Source: PALSA-1296 sp038210275
Lineage (GTDB): Bacteria; Bacteroidota; Ignavibacteria; Palsa-1295
Assembly (NCBI GenBank): GCA_038210275.1
Contig: JBBQWV010000006.1
Coordinates: 62,001-126,000 of the forward strand
Reading direction: 5' to 3'
DNA: 64,000 nucleotides
A program made the translations under genes and the position numbers. The stretch's first letter is position 1. The number at the start of each line of letters is the position of its first letter. The notes under the pieces are model-generated. The model was not told the DNA's origin. It did not search any database and saw only the letters and a list, made by a program, of their open reading frames with translations. This document shows, in pieces, positions 10,401-18,103 of this stretch.

Positions 10401-10827
10401 TATTGAAGATGATGCCGAGAGATTTAGTTTCTATCAACGGTTTGCTTCTGCTTCACAAAAGAAAGAGATTGATGATATACTGCAAGAGCTAAAAGATCGT
10501 TTTGGTGTATTGCCCGAAGAGACAATCAACTTAGGCAATGTCACGAATGTCCGGTTACTCGCGCAAGTACTCGGATTCAAGAGCGTTCTCTACGATGATG
10601 CCACGCGTTCTCTTCGTATCGCACTTCCGGCTGAAGATCAATCGGAGTATTACCAGCAATTCTTTCCGCTTATTATTGATAAATTCGCCATCGTCGGACA
10701 ATCAAAAATTCGTCTGATCAATGAAGGTAAAAAATTACGAATCATTATTCGTTTGCAAGCAAAAGATGCTGTGGAAAGATTGAAGGAGATTGAGACGGTA
10801 CTGATCCAGTTACAACCGGTAATTTGA
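7414..10827 (+). CDS. mfd: Transcription-repair coupling factor
   Basis: 1137 residues. Mfd pushes stalled RNA polymerase off DNA lesions and recruits UvrA. In order: a UvrB-like damage-module (about 15-330), the RNA polymerase-interacting CarD-like domain (about 433-495, LKRGDLLVHEDKGIGKFMGL), a SF2 helicase core with Walker A GDVGYGKTE near residue 590, DEEH box near 691 and TATPIPRT, a RecG-like C-terminal helicase half with QLRGRVGRS, and the TRCF domain at the end. All parts expected of a full-length protein are present. It converges on nadD with 9 bases between the stops. Confidence 0.97.
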   Translation: MTPLYKSLSHIIQSLPAMSDIRTAISNEGQKYSLTNLPSSLDALLFAHIYGEENRNTLIVFEEAKDAERAFDDLAKLLGEESLVLFSQVAQHSSIKQELRKNTAQAENFGQILEALEKLTQSKEHLLIIADADSLLIPLPASNTFTKETLILSVGETLGYDFFALWLREHRFEEKQFVETSGDFAIRGGIIDVFPFTDTVPFRIEFFGDTIESIREFDSISQRSIAHRQELTLVPNALESESIVRTATLFDYLPEKTLVAGYEPERIYSKLENAGGEDIRTKLEERTNFFITNFPQQNSSIIDFAVKRQPSFNANLKVIRETIHKLVEDGNEVIILSESKELMKRMEDLLESGETEGDPHTDEYAELDKSEFDFTPLKTGKIVYRTPSLAHGFLMPDGVKRVVFTEHELFGRRRDRGASSRKRASRAKGISLRELRTLKRGDLLVHEDKGIGKFMGLDTIEVRGAKQEVVRLNYRDNDVLFVNLDYIAKLSRYSSAEVAEESVKLSKLGSPAWQKTKEKTKKRLKDIARSLITIYARRKKQEGFVFSKDDIIQREMEAAFLYEDTPDQAKATEDLKRDMETGAPMDRLICGDVGYGKTEIAMRAAMKATLDKKQVAVLVPTTILAEQHERSFKDRLERFGVAVASISRFKTTKEQKVVLEKLAEGKIDVLIGTHRLLSKDVIFKDIGLLIIDEEHRFGVAAKEKLREMRATVDTLTLTATPIPRTLNFSLLGARDLSVIETPPKNRLPITTEILTNLTSDTIRQALRREMERGGQIYAINDKVMDIELYATTLRELAPRARTGIVHGQLSSTAIEKVMRDFLERKIDILCATKIVESGLDVPNANTIIINRANNFGLAELYQLRGRVGRSNEQAYCYLVTPPIKQLSKDSLRRLEAMEEFSDLGAGFQLAMRDLEIRGAGNLLGAEQSGFINDIGFDLFQKTLAEAVDELKEEEFKELFKDQPVSTSRNAFIRRRKEDSDGTSISLGVDALIPEHYIEDDAERFSFYQRFASASQKKEIDDILQELKDRFGVLPEETINLGNVTNVRLLAQVLGFKSVLYDDATRSLRIALPAEDQSEYYQQFFPLIIDKFAIVGQSKIRLINEGKKLRIIIRLQAKDAVERLKEIETVLIQLQPVI

Positions 10828-10836
10828 TCGGAATAA

Positions 10837-11424
10837 TTAACTCACTGCATATAGCCCCTTTGCAAAAATATACTCTCGCACTTTATCAGGCACTAAATAT
10901 CTAATGCTCATCCCTTCGGCAATGTTTTCGCGGATTTCTGTTGAGGAGGTTTCTATTATTGGGCTATCGAGAATCGTTATTTTTTCGAGCCAGGCAGGAG
11001 AGAGAATAAATTCATCAGTCATCATGCGCGAGAGAACGACGACTTTACAAGTATCCAATATTTCATCCATCCGATGCCACTTCGAAAAAATATCGGCGTT
11101 ATCAAGACCTACCAGAAGATAAAGCTCTGCGGAAGGGTAAAGTTTTTTTATCTGATGGAGTGTATCAATCGTGTAGGATTTACCGCTTCTCTTAATTTCA
11201 ATGTCGGATACTTCGAAGAGCGGATTATCTTGGGTTGCAATCTTCGTCATCTCCAGACGTGCTTCGGCGGATGCAACTTGCGGCTTGAGCGGATGATCTC
11301 CGGTAGGAATAAATAATAATTTACCCAAGCCAAGTTCTTCGGCAGCAAACTGCGCTTCAATAAGATGCCCTATATGGATAGGATCGAATGAGCCTCCGAA
11401 GACGCCAAGCTTTTGCGGTTTCAT
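10837..11424 (-). CDS. nadD: Nicotinate-nucleotide adenylyltransferase
   Basis: 195 residues. NadD adenylates nicotinate mononucleotide to deamido-NAD in NAD synthesis. The nucleotidyltransferase signature GGSFDPIHIGHL (residues 9-20) and the C-terminal ISSTEIR-type motif (here ETSSTEIREN) are both present, with LVGLDNADIFSKWHRMDEIL in the middle. The gene lies 6 bases downstream of the PorE-like gene on the same strand, an accidental rather than functional pairing as far as can be told. Confidence 0.95.
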   Translation of the reverse strand: MKPQKLGVFGGSFDPIHIGHLIEAQFAAEELGLGKLLFIPTGDHPLKPQVASAEARLEMTKIATQDNPLFEVSDIEIKRSGKSYTIDTLHQIKKLYPSAELYLLVGLDNADIFSKWHRMDEILDTCKVVVLSRMMTDEFILSPAWLEKITILDSPIIETSSTEIRENIAEGMSIRYLVPDKVREYIFAKGLYAVS

Positions 11425-11430
11425 AGCATA

Positions 11431-13485
11431 CTATTTGCGACTGATAATGCGGAATTCTGTGCGTCGGTTCCTTTGTCTTCCTTCTTCGGTATCGTTCGGA
11501 GCTATAGGCTTTGTTGCGCCGTAACCTTTAGCCGTTATTCTGGGTGCATTGATGCCATGTGATACAAGATATTCCCTGACGGCGTTGGCGCGCTCAGAAG
11601 ATAATTTACGATTCGCCTCACCGGTTCCGACACTATCAGTATGTCCCGATATTTCGATCTTGAGCTTCGGATATTCCTGCATAAACTTGATCATGTGCCG
11701 AAGTTCAGTGATAGATTCATTTCGCAGCGTTGCTTTATTGAAATCAAAAAACATATTATTTAGTGGAATGACCGTTGTGTCTTTTCCATCTCCAAAATTT
11801 ATGTTATTCACGCTCTTCCCCGATGTGTCTTTTGGATTCTTAGGATTGTGGTTGTCAATAACTGCGATCGGAGCAGAATCAATATCTATTCTTGTCAGCG
11901 CGATCTCATAATGAATTTCTTTATACTGTGTTGAATCAGGTACAGAATAATTATTTGAGAAAAAAGCGTAATGCGGTGCAGTCGCAGTGATGCCGTAATT
12001 CTTTCCTGGTGGCAGGGGTATCTGGAATTCTCCAGTCTCGGTATTCGAATGTGCTTCTGCCTGGAGCTGATCTTTCAAGAGATCGGTCACTTCTATCTTT
12101 GCTCCAAGCGGCTTTTTCGTTGCCTTATCAATCACTATTCCTGTAATTAGTGTCACTGGAAGCGGACGCATATTTAATGGAAGAATACCTTCGTAAATAT
12201 CAAGACTTCCTTTAAGGCTATCGTGCTGACTTGAATAAAATATTTTATCACCTCGCGCCGGAACTGTCATGAATTCATCATCACCCGATGTGTTGATCGG
12301 TGAACCAAGATTCACTGGCTCAGTCCATGTGCCATCATCATGTTTGCGCGTCATAAAAATATCATGCCCTCCGAAACCGGGACGACCGTTCGATGAAAAA
12401 TAGAGAGTCCGTCCATCGGCAGCAATAAATGGAGAGCGCTCACTGCCGCCGGTATTTATTTGTGGTCCCAGAGTTACAGGTCTGCCCCATGAACCATCCG
12501 TATTTTTATAGGCTACCCAAATATCTTCTGATCCATCAATCGAACCGAATCTGCGACTTGAAAAATATAGTGTTAATCCGTCCGGAGAAATAGATGGCTG
12601 GGCATCCCATACCGGTGAATTAAATTCGCGTCCAAGATTTTTCGGTGGAGTCCACGTAGCTCCATGAATATCCGAGTAATAAATATCACAATCACCAACA
12701 CCATCGGGTCTTCTGCATAGTGAATAAAAAAAGGTCTGTCCGTCTGCACTGATAGAGACAGCACCTTCATCATCTTTGCTATCAATCGGTGATGACAGGG
12801 GCTGCGGTGTTCCCCATCCGCTGGCTCCCAGAGTTGTAAAAAATATATCATCACCAAAATCTTTTGATTCGGCATACATCTTGGAGTTTGTGGATGGGCG
12901 GCGAGAAGTAAAATACATCATCTTTCCGTCGCTCGTCACCGTCGGAGAAAAATCATCATACGAAGAATTTATCGCTTTCAGAGGATTTGGGTCAGAAGTA
13001 TTTTTTGGCTTTGCCCGAAGCTGCATAGATTGCTCCGTAAAAGTAATGAGCGTTGTAGCATCACGCATAGCAGAGGAATCTTCCGCGACGATGGGTTTCA
13101 TCCTTCGCATAAATATTTTATAAAACATTACGGCGCTGTCATTTTTTTGCATTGCTTTATAACAGGTCGCCAGATTATAAAAATTGTAATCATCAAAATT
13201 AGAATCGAGACTGACAGCGCGATGGAGGAATTGAATTGCACGGGGATAATTACGGAGCTTTTGATACATAGCTCCAATACGTTCTACGGGATAAGGATAC
13301 TTTGGGTCAGCGGCAATTGCTTTGTTGTACTCAAAAAGAGCCTCAGAAAGTTTGTTCTCTTGCTCGAAGTTATAGCCATCACGCGATGCCTTCAAAGCAT
13401 CTTTGTTACCTTGAGCAGATAGAGAATGTATGGGTAGGCAAAGCAATAAACCAAGAGTCAAGCTCAGCCAAATAGATCGCTTCAT
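11431..13485 (-). CDS. PorE-like TPR-PD40-CRD-OmpA envelope protein
   Basis: 684 residues with a signal peptide (about 1-24, ending SLSAQ). Domains in order: TPR repeats (about 28-130), a PD40-type beta-propeller (about 165-425, repeated SPDGLTLYFSSRR, AADGRTLYFSSNGRPGFGGHDI), a carboxypeptidase-regulatory-like fold (about 445-530, ITGIVIDKATKKPLGAKIEV) and a C-terminal OmpA peptidoglycan-binding domain (about 570-684, ISGHTDSVG and NRRTEF). This is the exact domain order known for PorE, the peptidoglycan-linked component of the type IX secretion system, and of gliding-associated proteins in Bacteroidota. No lipobox is visible. The assignment to T9SS is inference from architecture; other OmpA-PD40 proteins share it. 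Confidence 0.8.
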   Translation of the reverse strand: MKRSIWLSLTLGLLLCLPIHSLSAQGNKDALKASRDGYNFEQENKLSEALFEYNKAIAADPKYPYPVERIGAMYQKLRNYPRAIQFLHRAVSLDSNFDDYNFYNLATCYKAMQKNDSAVMFYKIFMRRMKPIVAEDSSAMRDATTLITFTEQSMQLRAKPKNTSDPNPLKAINSSYDDFSPTVTSDGKMMYFTSRRPSTNSKMYAESKDFGDDIFFTTLGASGWGTPQPLSSPIDSKDDEGAVSISADGQTFFYSLCRRPDGVGDCDIYYSDIHGATWTPPKNLGREFNSPVWDAQPSISPDGLTLYFSSRRFGSIDGSEDIWVAYKNTDGSWGRPVTLGPQINTGGSERSPFIAADGRTLYFSSNGRPGFGGHDIFMTRKHDDGTWTEPVNLGSPINTSGDDEFMTVPARGDKIFYSSQHDSLKGSLDIYEGILPLNMRPLPVTLITGIVIDKATKKPLGAKIEVTDLLKDQLQAEAHSNTETGEFQIPLPPGKNYGITATAPHYAFFSNNYSVPDSTQYKEIHYEIALTRIDIDSAPIAVIDNHNPKNPKDTSGKSVNNINFGDGKDTTVIPLNNMFFDFNKATLRNESITELRHMIKFMQEYPKLKIEISGHTDSVGTGEANRKLSSERANAVREYLVSHGINAPRITAKGYGATKPIAPNDTEEGRQRNRRTEFRIISRK

Positions 13486-13516
13486 GTGATACGGTTTCTT
13501 AAGTTGTAAAGAAGTA

Positions 13517-14887
13517 TCAAATTTGATCGTTAAGTGGTTCTCCCTTAATGTGATTTTCTCTGCGATCTTCGAATTTGACGAGCAAAACTTCCTTAGGCGT
13601 CCGTTTGAGAACGGTAACAGCTATGCCGCCGGTTTCCTGTTCCTCTCCGGTCTCCGGAATATGCCCGAAAAGTTTGGTCACATATCCCCCAACGGAGTCA
13701 TATTCGTCACTTTCAGGGATACGGAAATCTTCGTAAAAGGATTCGATGTGCTCATTTGCATCCGGAGTTGATAGCTGGGCAGAGAGCGTAAGAGACTTTT
13801 TCTCGGCATCTTTCTGCACAGCAGGCAGATCGTCATCATATTCATCGTGTATCTCCCCAACAATCTCTTCGAGAATATCTTCGAGTGTGACAATGCCTGC
13901 GGTTCCGCCAAATTCATCAACAACAATTACCATGTGGAATTTCTTCTGCTGCAATTCACGCAGAAGTTCGGAGATCAGTTTTGTCTCAGGGACAAAAAAC
14001 ACCGGACGGGTAATATCGTAAAGCAGAATCAAATCGGGATGCTCAATCAGTGCGAGGACATCTTTTGAATAGACAACGCCGACAATATTATCGAGCGTAT
14101 CTTGGTAGACAGGAAGACGGGTGTAGCCTTCACCAATGATCTTATGAATTACCGATTCGCGCGAACTTTCGATATCAATAGCTACGATCTTCGTGCGCGG
14201 CACCATGACTTCGCGAACGGTCTTTTCGGTGAAATCAAGAATGTTTTCAATTAGCTCGTTCTCCGTCTTATCAAGAACTCCTGTTCTTGCGCCCTCTTCG
14301 AGCATAACGCGAAATTCTTCTTCGGAGATTCTGCTCTCTGAAAAACTTGCTTTATCGCGGAAAGGCTTCAGCACAAAATTTGCAAGTAGAACAGGAAGAT
14401 GCGTCAGCGGTTTGATAATTCCAAGAGACGACAAAATAGCATCTCCGAAGAATAATGATATTCTGCGATTGCGATGCAAGCCGATTGATTTGGGAATAAG
14501 TCCGCCGAAAGTCAGCAAGACCCAAGACAAAATAAGCGCCGTAACAAGAAGCGCAAGAGCAATACTCGAAGTTGCTGAAAAGTTAAACCAAACGACAAAT
14601 GTTGAACTCAGATCTTCCAGTGCAAAAAAACCGGCAAAGGTCGCTGCGAAAACAATGGAGAGAATCGAACCGCTTTGCACCAAAGCTAAAAACTCTTCAG
14701 GGCGAGCTTTGATCTTTAGAACACTGTGAGCTTTATGCTTTGCTTTCTCTGATTCTTCGACATCTTCGGTGATCTTCTTCAATGTACTGCGGCGAACCGT
14801 GAGAATACTTGTCTCGATAAGAGAAAAGAATGCATAGCAGATGAGCGCTATCAGGATGAAAAATAGGTCTAACGAAAATGGTAGCAT
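13517..14887 (-). CDS. CNNM/CorC (HlyC) family transporter, GldE-like architecture
   Basis: 456 residues. The N-terminal DUF21/CNNM domain has about four hydrophobic spans (near 5-27, 78-105, 112-135 and 145-165), followed by a pair of CBS domains (about 225-345; TVREVMVPRTKIVAID, then MVIVVDEFGGTAGIVTLEDI) and a C-terminal CorC_HlyC FAD-like domain (about 365-445). Family members are implicated in Mg or Co efflux; in Bacteroidota GldE has the same build and supports gliding/T9SS. The EIVGEIHDEYD motif after the CBS pair is typical. Ends 3 bases before the argS stop side, same strand as argS upstream, so likely co-transcribed. Confidence 0.88.
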   Translation of the reverse strand: MLPFSLDLFFILIALICYAFFSLIETSILTVRRSTLKKITEDVEESEKAKHKAHSVLKIKARPEEFLALVQSGSILSIVFAATFAGFFALEDLSSTFVVWFNFSATSSIALALLVTALILSWVLLTFGGLIPKSIGLHRNRRISLFFGDAILSSLGIIKPLTHLPVLLANFVLKPFRDKASFSESRISEEEFRVMLEEGARTGVLDKTENELIENILDFTEKTVREVMVPRTKIVAIDIESSRESVIHKIIGEGYTRLPVYQDTLDNIVGVVYSKDVLALIEHPDLILLYDITRPVFFVPETKLISELLRELQQKKFHMVIVVDEFGGTAGIVTLEDILEEIVGEIHDEYDDDLPAVQKDAEKKSLTLSAQLSTPDANEHIESFYEDFRIPESDEYDSVGGYVTKLFGHIPETGEEQETGGIAVTVLKRTPKEVLLVKFEDRRENHIKGEPLNDQI

Positions 14888-14890
14888 TGC

Positions 14891-16525
14891 TTACATACTC
14901 TCCGGAGCGTTTACGCCCAAAATTGAACATCCGTTGGCAAGCACTTGTTTTGTCGCAAGCGCTAAAGCAAGTCGTGCAGATTGCAGAGGCTCGGGCTGAC
15001 CGACAATCCGGCAATCATGATAAAATTTGTGGAATTGCGCAGCAACCTGCCGCAAATACTCGCAGATATGATGCGGTGAAAAGGCTTCTGCCGTTTGAAG
15101 TATAAGACTCGGAAAGCGACGCAATATTTTTATAAGAGCAATTTCTTCGGGATGCTCAAGCGCTGAAACATCTGCCTTAATAAGTTTTTTTGTATCTATC
15201 TCCTGCTGCTCGGCAAAACGCAAAATACTTGCAACACGGGCATGAGCATATTGCACATAATAGACAGGATTTTTTTCCGATTGATCTTTTGCAAGCTCTA
15301 CATCAAACTCCAAATGCGAACCTGCCGCTCGCATATTGAAAAAGAATTTAGTTGCATCGGTGCCCACATCATCAATAAGTTCATCAAGTAAATAATTCGA
15401 TCCGCTGCGTTTGGAAAACTTGATCAGCTCTTTCCCTGAAATGAAAGAGACCATCTGATGAAGAATAACTTTCACCTTTGATGAGTCAAATCCAAGAGCC
15501 TTTACTGCTGCAAGAACATCAGGAATCGTCGCTATATGATCAGCCCCAAAAATATCAACAACGAGATCATAACCGCGAGAGAGCTTATCTTTGTGGTAAC
15601 AAATATCCGGAAGGCGGTAGGTCGGTTCTCCTGTTGACTTGACAATCACCCGGTCCTGCTCTCCCCCCATTTCGCTGAGCTTGAGCCAGACGGCACCGTC
15701 TTTATCATAAGCCAAATCTTTTTCTTTCAACTGGGCGATCATCTTTTCTATAGCACCCGATTCATAAAGAGAATTCTCATTAAAGAAAATATCATGGCGC
15801 ACTCCAAGCCTGTTAAGCGTTTTTTTGATCCGTAAAAAATTGGCTTCCTCTGCGAATTTCTGGAAATCGAGCAGTTCGGCATTCACAAGACTATCGCCGA
15901 ATTTCACTACTAATTCAGTTGCAATATCCTTGATCTCAGCACCATGATAACCCTCTTCCGGCATCTCAATCGTTTGTCCAAGTTCTTGCAAATATCTCAC
16001 CCTTGTCGAAAGTGCAAGATTGCGCATCTGATTGCCGGCATTATTGAAATAATATTCCCGGATAACTTTGTAGCCTGTCCACTCCATCAAATTCGCTATT
16101 GCTGCGCCAAGGCATACTTGTCTGCCATGTCCGGCATGAAGATTCCCGGTAGGATTTGCGCTGACCCACTCCAAGTTTACCACCTTGCCATCATACTTCT
16201 TCGTATGACCAAAATCAGCGCCAAGTGAAAGAATCTCACCCAGAGCGTTCTGAAAATAAGATTTGGTGAAACGGATATTAATAAATCCGGGACCGGCAAT
16301 CTCAACGGCTTCAATGACTAATGAATCTTTTTCAAGATTACCGACGATCTCATCGGCGATCAAGCGTGGAGATTTCTTTAACTGCTTCGAAAGCAGCATT
16401 GCAATATTTGTCGAGAGATCGCCATGTTCAGGATTTTGCGGAGTTTCAAATTGAATAGCTCCGGAAAACTCCGGAGCGATCTTTTTTATACTTTCAGAAA
16501 ATATCGGTTCTAAGTATTCTTCCAT
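14891..16525 (-). CDS. argS: Arginyl-tRNA synthetase
   Basis: 544 residues, class I synthetase that charges tRNA-Arg. The N-terminal Add-1 domain is followed by the HIGH-type motif as HAGH in SANPTGNLHAGHGRQV, and a KMSKS-like KFSKRSG in the catalytic domain. The C-terminal DALR anticodon-binding domain shows VQYAHARVASILRFAE. Length is at the short end of the family but all parts are present. It is the first gene of argS-CNNM; upstream is the repeat-bearing gap 16526-16850. Confidence 0.97.
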   Translation of the reverse strand: MEEYLEPIFSESIKKIAPEFSGAIQFETPQNPEHGDLSTNIAMLLSKQLKKSPRLIADEIVGNLEKDSLVIEAVEIAGPGFINIRFTKSYFQNALGEILSLGADFGHTKKYDGKVVNLEWVSANPTGNLHAGHGRQVCLGAAIANLMEWTGYKVIREYYFNNAGNQMRNLALSTRVRYLQELGQTIEMPEEGYHGAEIKDIATELVVKFGDSLVNAELLDFQKFAEEANFLRIKKTLNRLGVRHDIFFNENSLYESGAIEKMIAQLKEKDLAYDKDGAVWLKLSEMGGEQDRVIVKSTGEPTYRLPDICYHKDKLSRGYDLVVDIFGADHIATIPDVLAAVKALGFDSSKVKVILHQMVSFISGKELIKFSKRSGSNYLLDELIDDVGTDATKFFFNMRAAGSHLEFDVELAKDQSEKNPVYYVQYAHARVASILRFAEQQEIDTKKLIKADVSALEHPEEIALIKILRRFPSLILQTAEAFSPHHICEYLRQVAAQFHKFYHDCRIVGQPEPLQSARLALALATKQVLANGCSILGVNAPESM

Positions 16526-16647
16526 TCAAAAATAATTGGGTCTCCAAACGCCGTAAATATTGTGGTGAGGATAACGCAAAAGTGAGTGATATGGCTCCGA
16601 GGAGGGAATGCAGTGAATATGTATCATCCGAGTAGCCTTCCCGTGAG

Positions 16648-16737
16648 GACAATCCCCTCTCGTCGTGGTAGAGACGTAGTGGCTACAAACTAATAGGAGA
16701 TTGCCACGTCTTCGCAAGCAGACTCCTCGCAATGTCA
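16648..16737. repeat. Degenerate copy (A) of the dispersed palindromic element
   Basis: The right arm (GGAGATTGCCACGTC to CTCCTCGCAATGTCA, ending 16737) and the core (AATCCCCT, TCGTGG, GAGAC, CTACAAACTA) match the copies at 27959, 29544 and 44066. The left arm lacks the TGACATTGCGAGGAG-type end, so this copy is truncated or decayed. The rest of 16526-16850 contains nothing I can assign. Confidence 0.7.
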
Positions 16738-16850
16738 GGTTAGTTATTGTTATACATTTTCTCTAATAATTCATTCTTCAAATTGCAAAAACCCGATTTC
16801 CCGTTTTCCATTTATTTTTTCGTTTTTCGTGGCGCGTCATTTTTTCTTCT

Positions 16851-16990
16851 TATCTTTGTACTGCGCCCTTCCTTCGGGAAAGCCCGTCCGAGTTGAGTTT
16901 TGGGATTTATTCCGGAACGAATGATCGGGAGGCTGCTTCTCCGAGAGAAGAACGCGAGTGAGAAATAAAAGCCTCACGTTGTTTTTTTTG
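16851..16990 (+). ncRNA. Candidate structured small RNA or attenuating leader upstream of HU
   Basis: A TATCTTTG (16851-16858) fits the TAnnTTTG promoter box, with a TTG-like TCG about 21 bases before it. The predicted transcript, from about 16865, contains a TTCC-TTCG-GGAA tetraloop hairpin, an imperfect stem around a TTCCGGAACGAA loop, a perfect CTTCTC-CGA-GAGAAG hairpin (16936-16950), and a final GTGAG/CTCAC stem (16958-16962 with 16973-16977) followed by eight T (16982-16989). A competing GAGGCT/AGCCTC pairing (16929-16934 with 16970-16975) would break the terminator stem. It could be an independent sRNA or an attenuator of HU; I recognise no known family. Confidence 0.4.
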
Positions 16991-17060
16991 TATTTTCGTA
17001 ATCCTTTCTTTCATACCCCATTTAATGAGAGTGCGAGAGAAGGGATAAAATATTATTCTT

Positions 17061-17087
17061 GAACACTCTCATTTCTTAGAACACTCT
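17061..17087 (+). repeat. Direct repeat GAACACTCT immediately before the HU start
   Basis: Two identical 9-mers (17061-17069 and 17079-17087) sit 18 bases apart, the second one touching the ATG at 17088. No Shine-Dalgarno is present between them. An upstream TATTCTTG (17053-17060) resembles the -7 box, so the repeats lie in the 5' untranslated leader and could be a protein or ribosome-binding signal. Confidence 0.5.
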
Positions 17088-17363
17088 ATGAATAAAACTG
17101 AACTCATTGATTCCGTCGCGAAAGCTTCTGGACTCTCAAAGGCTGATTCTGATCGCGCTCTTGGCGCAATCGTTGATACCATCACCAAGTCCTTGAAAAA
17201 GGGCAATCCGGTCGCTTTGGTCGGTTTTGGTACCTTTAAGGTATCGAAACGCAGCGCACGTATGGGACGCAATCCCCAGACAGGCGAAGCGATCAAGATC
17301 AAAGCCCGCACTGTTCCGCGCTTTACAGCCGGAAAAGGATTGAAGGATGCTGTTGGAAAATAA
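17088..17363 (+). CDS. HU family DNA-binding protein
   Basis: 91 residues, the normal length of HU. A small basic histone-like protein that bends and compacts DNA as a dimer. The signature from VALVGFGTFKVSKRSARMG through GRNPQTGEAIKI to the C-terminal KAVPRFTAGKGLKDAV-type sequence (here ARTVPRFTAGKGLKDAV) is intact, including the conserved Pro at the tip of the beta arm in GRNPQTGE. The gene stands alone, preceded by a structured leader and followed by a clear terminator, as expected for a highly expressed monocistronic gene. Confidence 0.96.
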   Translation: MNKTELIDSVAKASGLSKADSDRALGAIVDTITKSLKKGNPVALVGFGTFKVSKRSARMGRNPQTGEAIKIKARTVPRFTAGKGLKDAVGK

Positions 17364-17388
17364 GGAAGAAATTCCGTATTTCGGAAAG

Positions 17389-17419
17389 CCTGCTCTTGGA
17401 AAAGAGCGGGTTTTTTTTT
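17389..17419 (+). terminator. Rho-independent terminator of HU
   Basis: CCTGCTCTT-GGAA-AAGAGCGGG forms a GC-rich stem with a GGAA tetraloop and is followed by nine T. It lies 26 bases after the HU stop codon. Confidence 0.9.
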
Positions 17420-17503
17420 ATTATTTATCTTCTATGAGAAATAAAGCCTATATTTCACCGAATTTAAATAGTGTCATTTGTAGTAAGGGACTGAAAGTCG
17501 CCT

Positions 17504-18103
17504 TTATCTAATCTCCTCCGTCTTCACCTCAAAATTCTTCGTGAATTTAATCCGCTTCCAATGAGGATCCAAGACATTCAGTTCGGTGCCAGGCAAGGTC
17601 TTTAGGACAATATCATCGGAAGATTTGCGCTTCGTATATCGATTGAGAACTGTATCACAGCCTACGGTCACCCGTAGATAGGATTCTTCATTATAGATCG
17701 TCACATAAGTTTGAGAGTCTTTCGGAAACCTGAACGAAGGATTCTCGTCAAGCAGATGACCGCCAGAATCCAAGCGTACTCCTCCGCGTGAAAGAAAAGT
17801 AAGCACGAATCCCGAATCTACAACACTTTCTTCAGCAATAGGTCGGAGCAGAAGTTGGAAGCCTTCTCCTCCGGAAAGTTTGAGGTACATCCCAAGATCA
17901 AATTGCGTCCAGGCAAGAGATGTGACATGCACTGTAGCATCAGGGTGCATTTGAAAGCCATAGAGATGTGACTCGACGCTCTTGTGATCTGAAAATATCC
18001 GGCAATCAACAGGCTCTTGTGTTTCTACCCGAAAGCGATACGGATTGCATCCGCCGATACAAGCAATAAGAAAAAGAAGCGATATGTAATGATGATTTCG
18101 CAT
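17504..18103 (-). CDS. Small envelope lipoprotein, last gene of the lipoprotein operon
   Basis: About 199 residues beginning MRNHHYISLLFLIACIGGC; the signal peptide ends in an IGGC lipobox. The mature part is beta-rich (FRVETQEPVDCRIFSD, GVRLDSGGHLLDE, SYLRVTVGCDTVLNRY) and contains two further Cys. Not recognised as any family. The start ATG overlaps the stop of the preceding gene (TAATG), pointing to translational coupling; an ATG six bases earlier (18109) is the alternative. Given its partners it probably sits at the outer membrane. Confidence 0.75.
   Translation of the reverse strand: MRNHHYISLLFLIACIGGCNPYRFRVETQEPVDCRIFSDHKSVESHLYGFQMHPDATVHVTSLAWTQFDLGMYLKLSGGEGFQLLLRPIAEESVVDSGFVLTFLSRGGVRLDSGGHLLDENPSFRFPKDSQTYVTIYNEESYLRVTVGCDTVLNRYTKRKSSDDIVLKTLPGTELNVLDPHWKRIKFTKNFEVKTEEIR

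Noticed and set aside
16526..16732. 68-residue minus-strand frame upstream of argS
   Set aside because: It is translated palindromic-element sequence (Arg/His/Ser-rich) with no coding signal.
16865..16990. SRP RNA, 6S RNA or other known ncRNA
   Set aside because: AAGCAGCC-like words occur on the reverse strand, but the conserved SRP core and the 6S closing stem with central bubble are not found.
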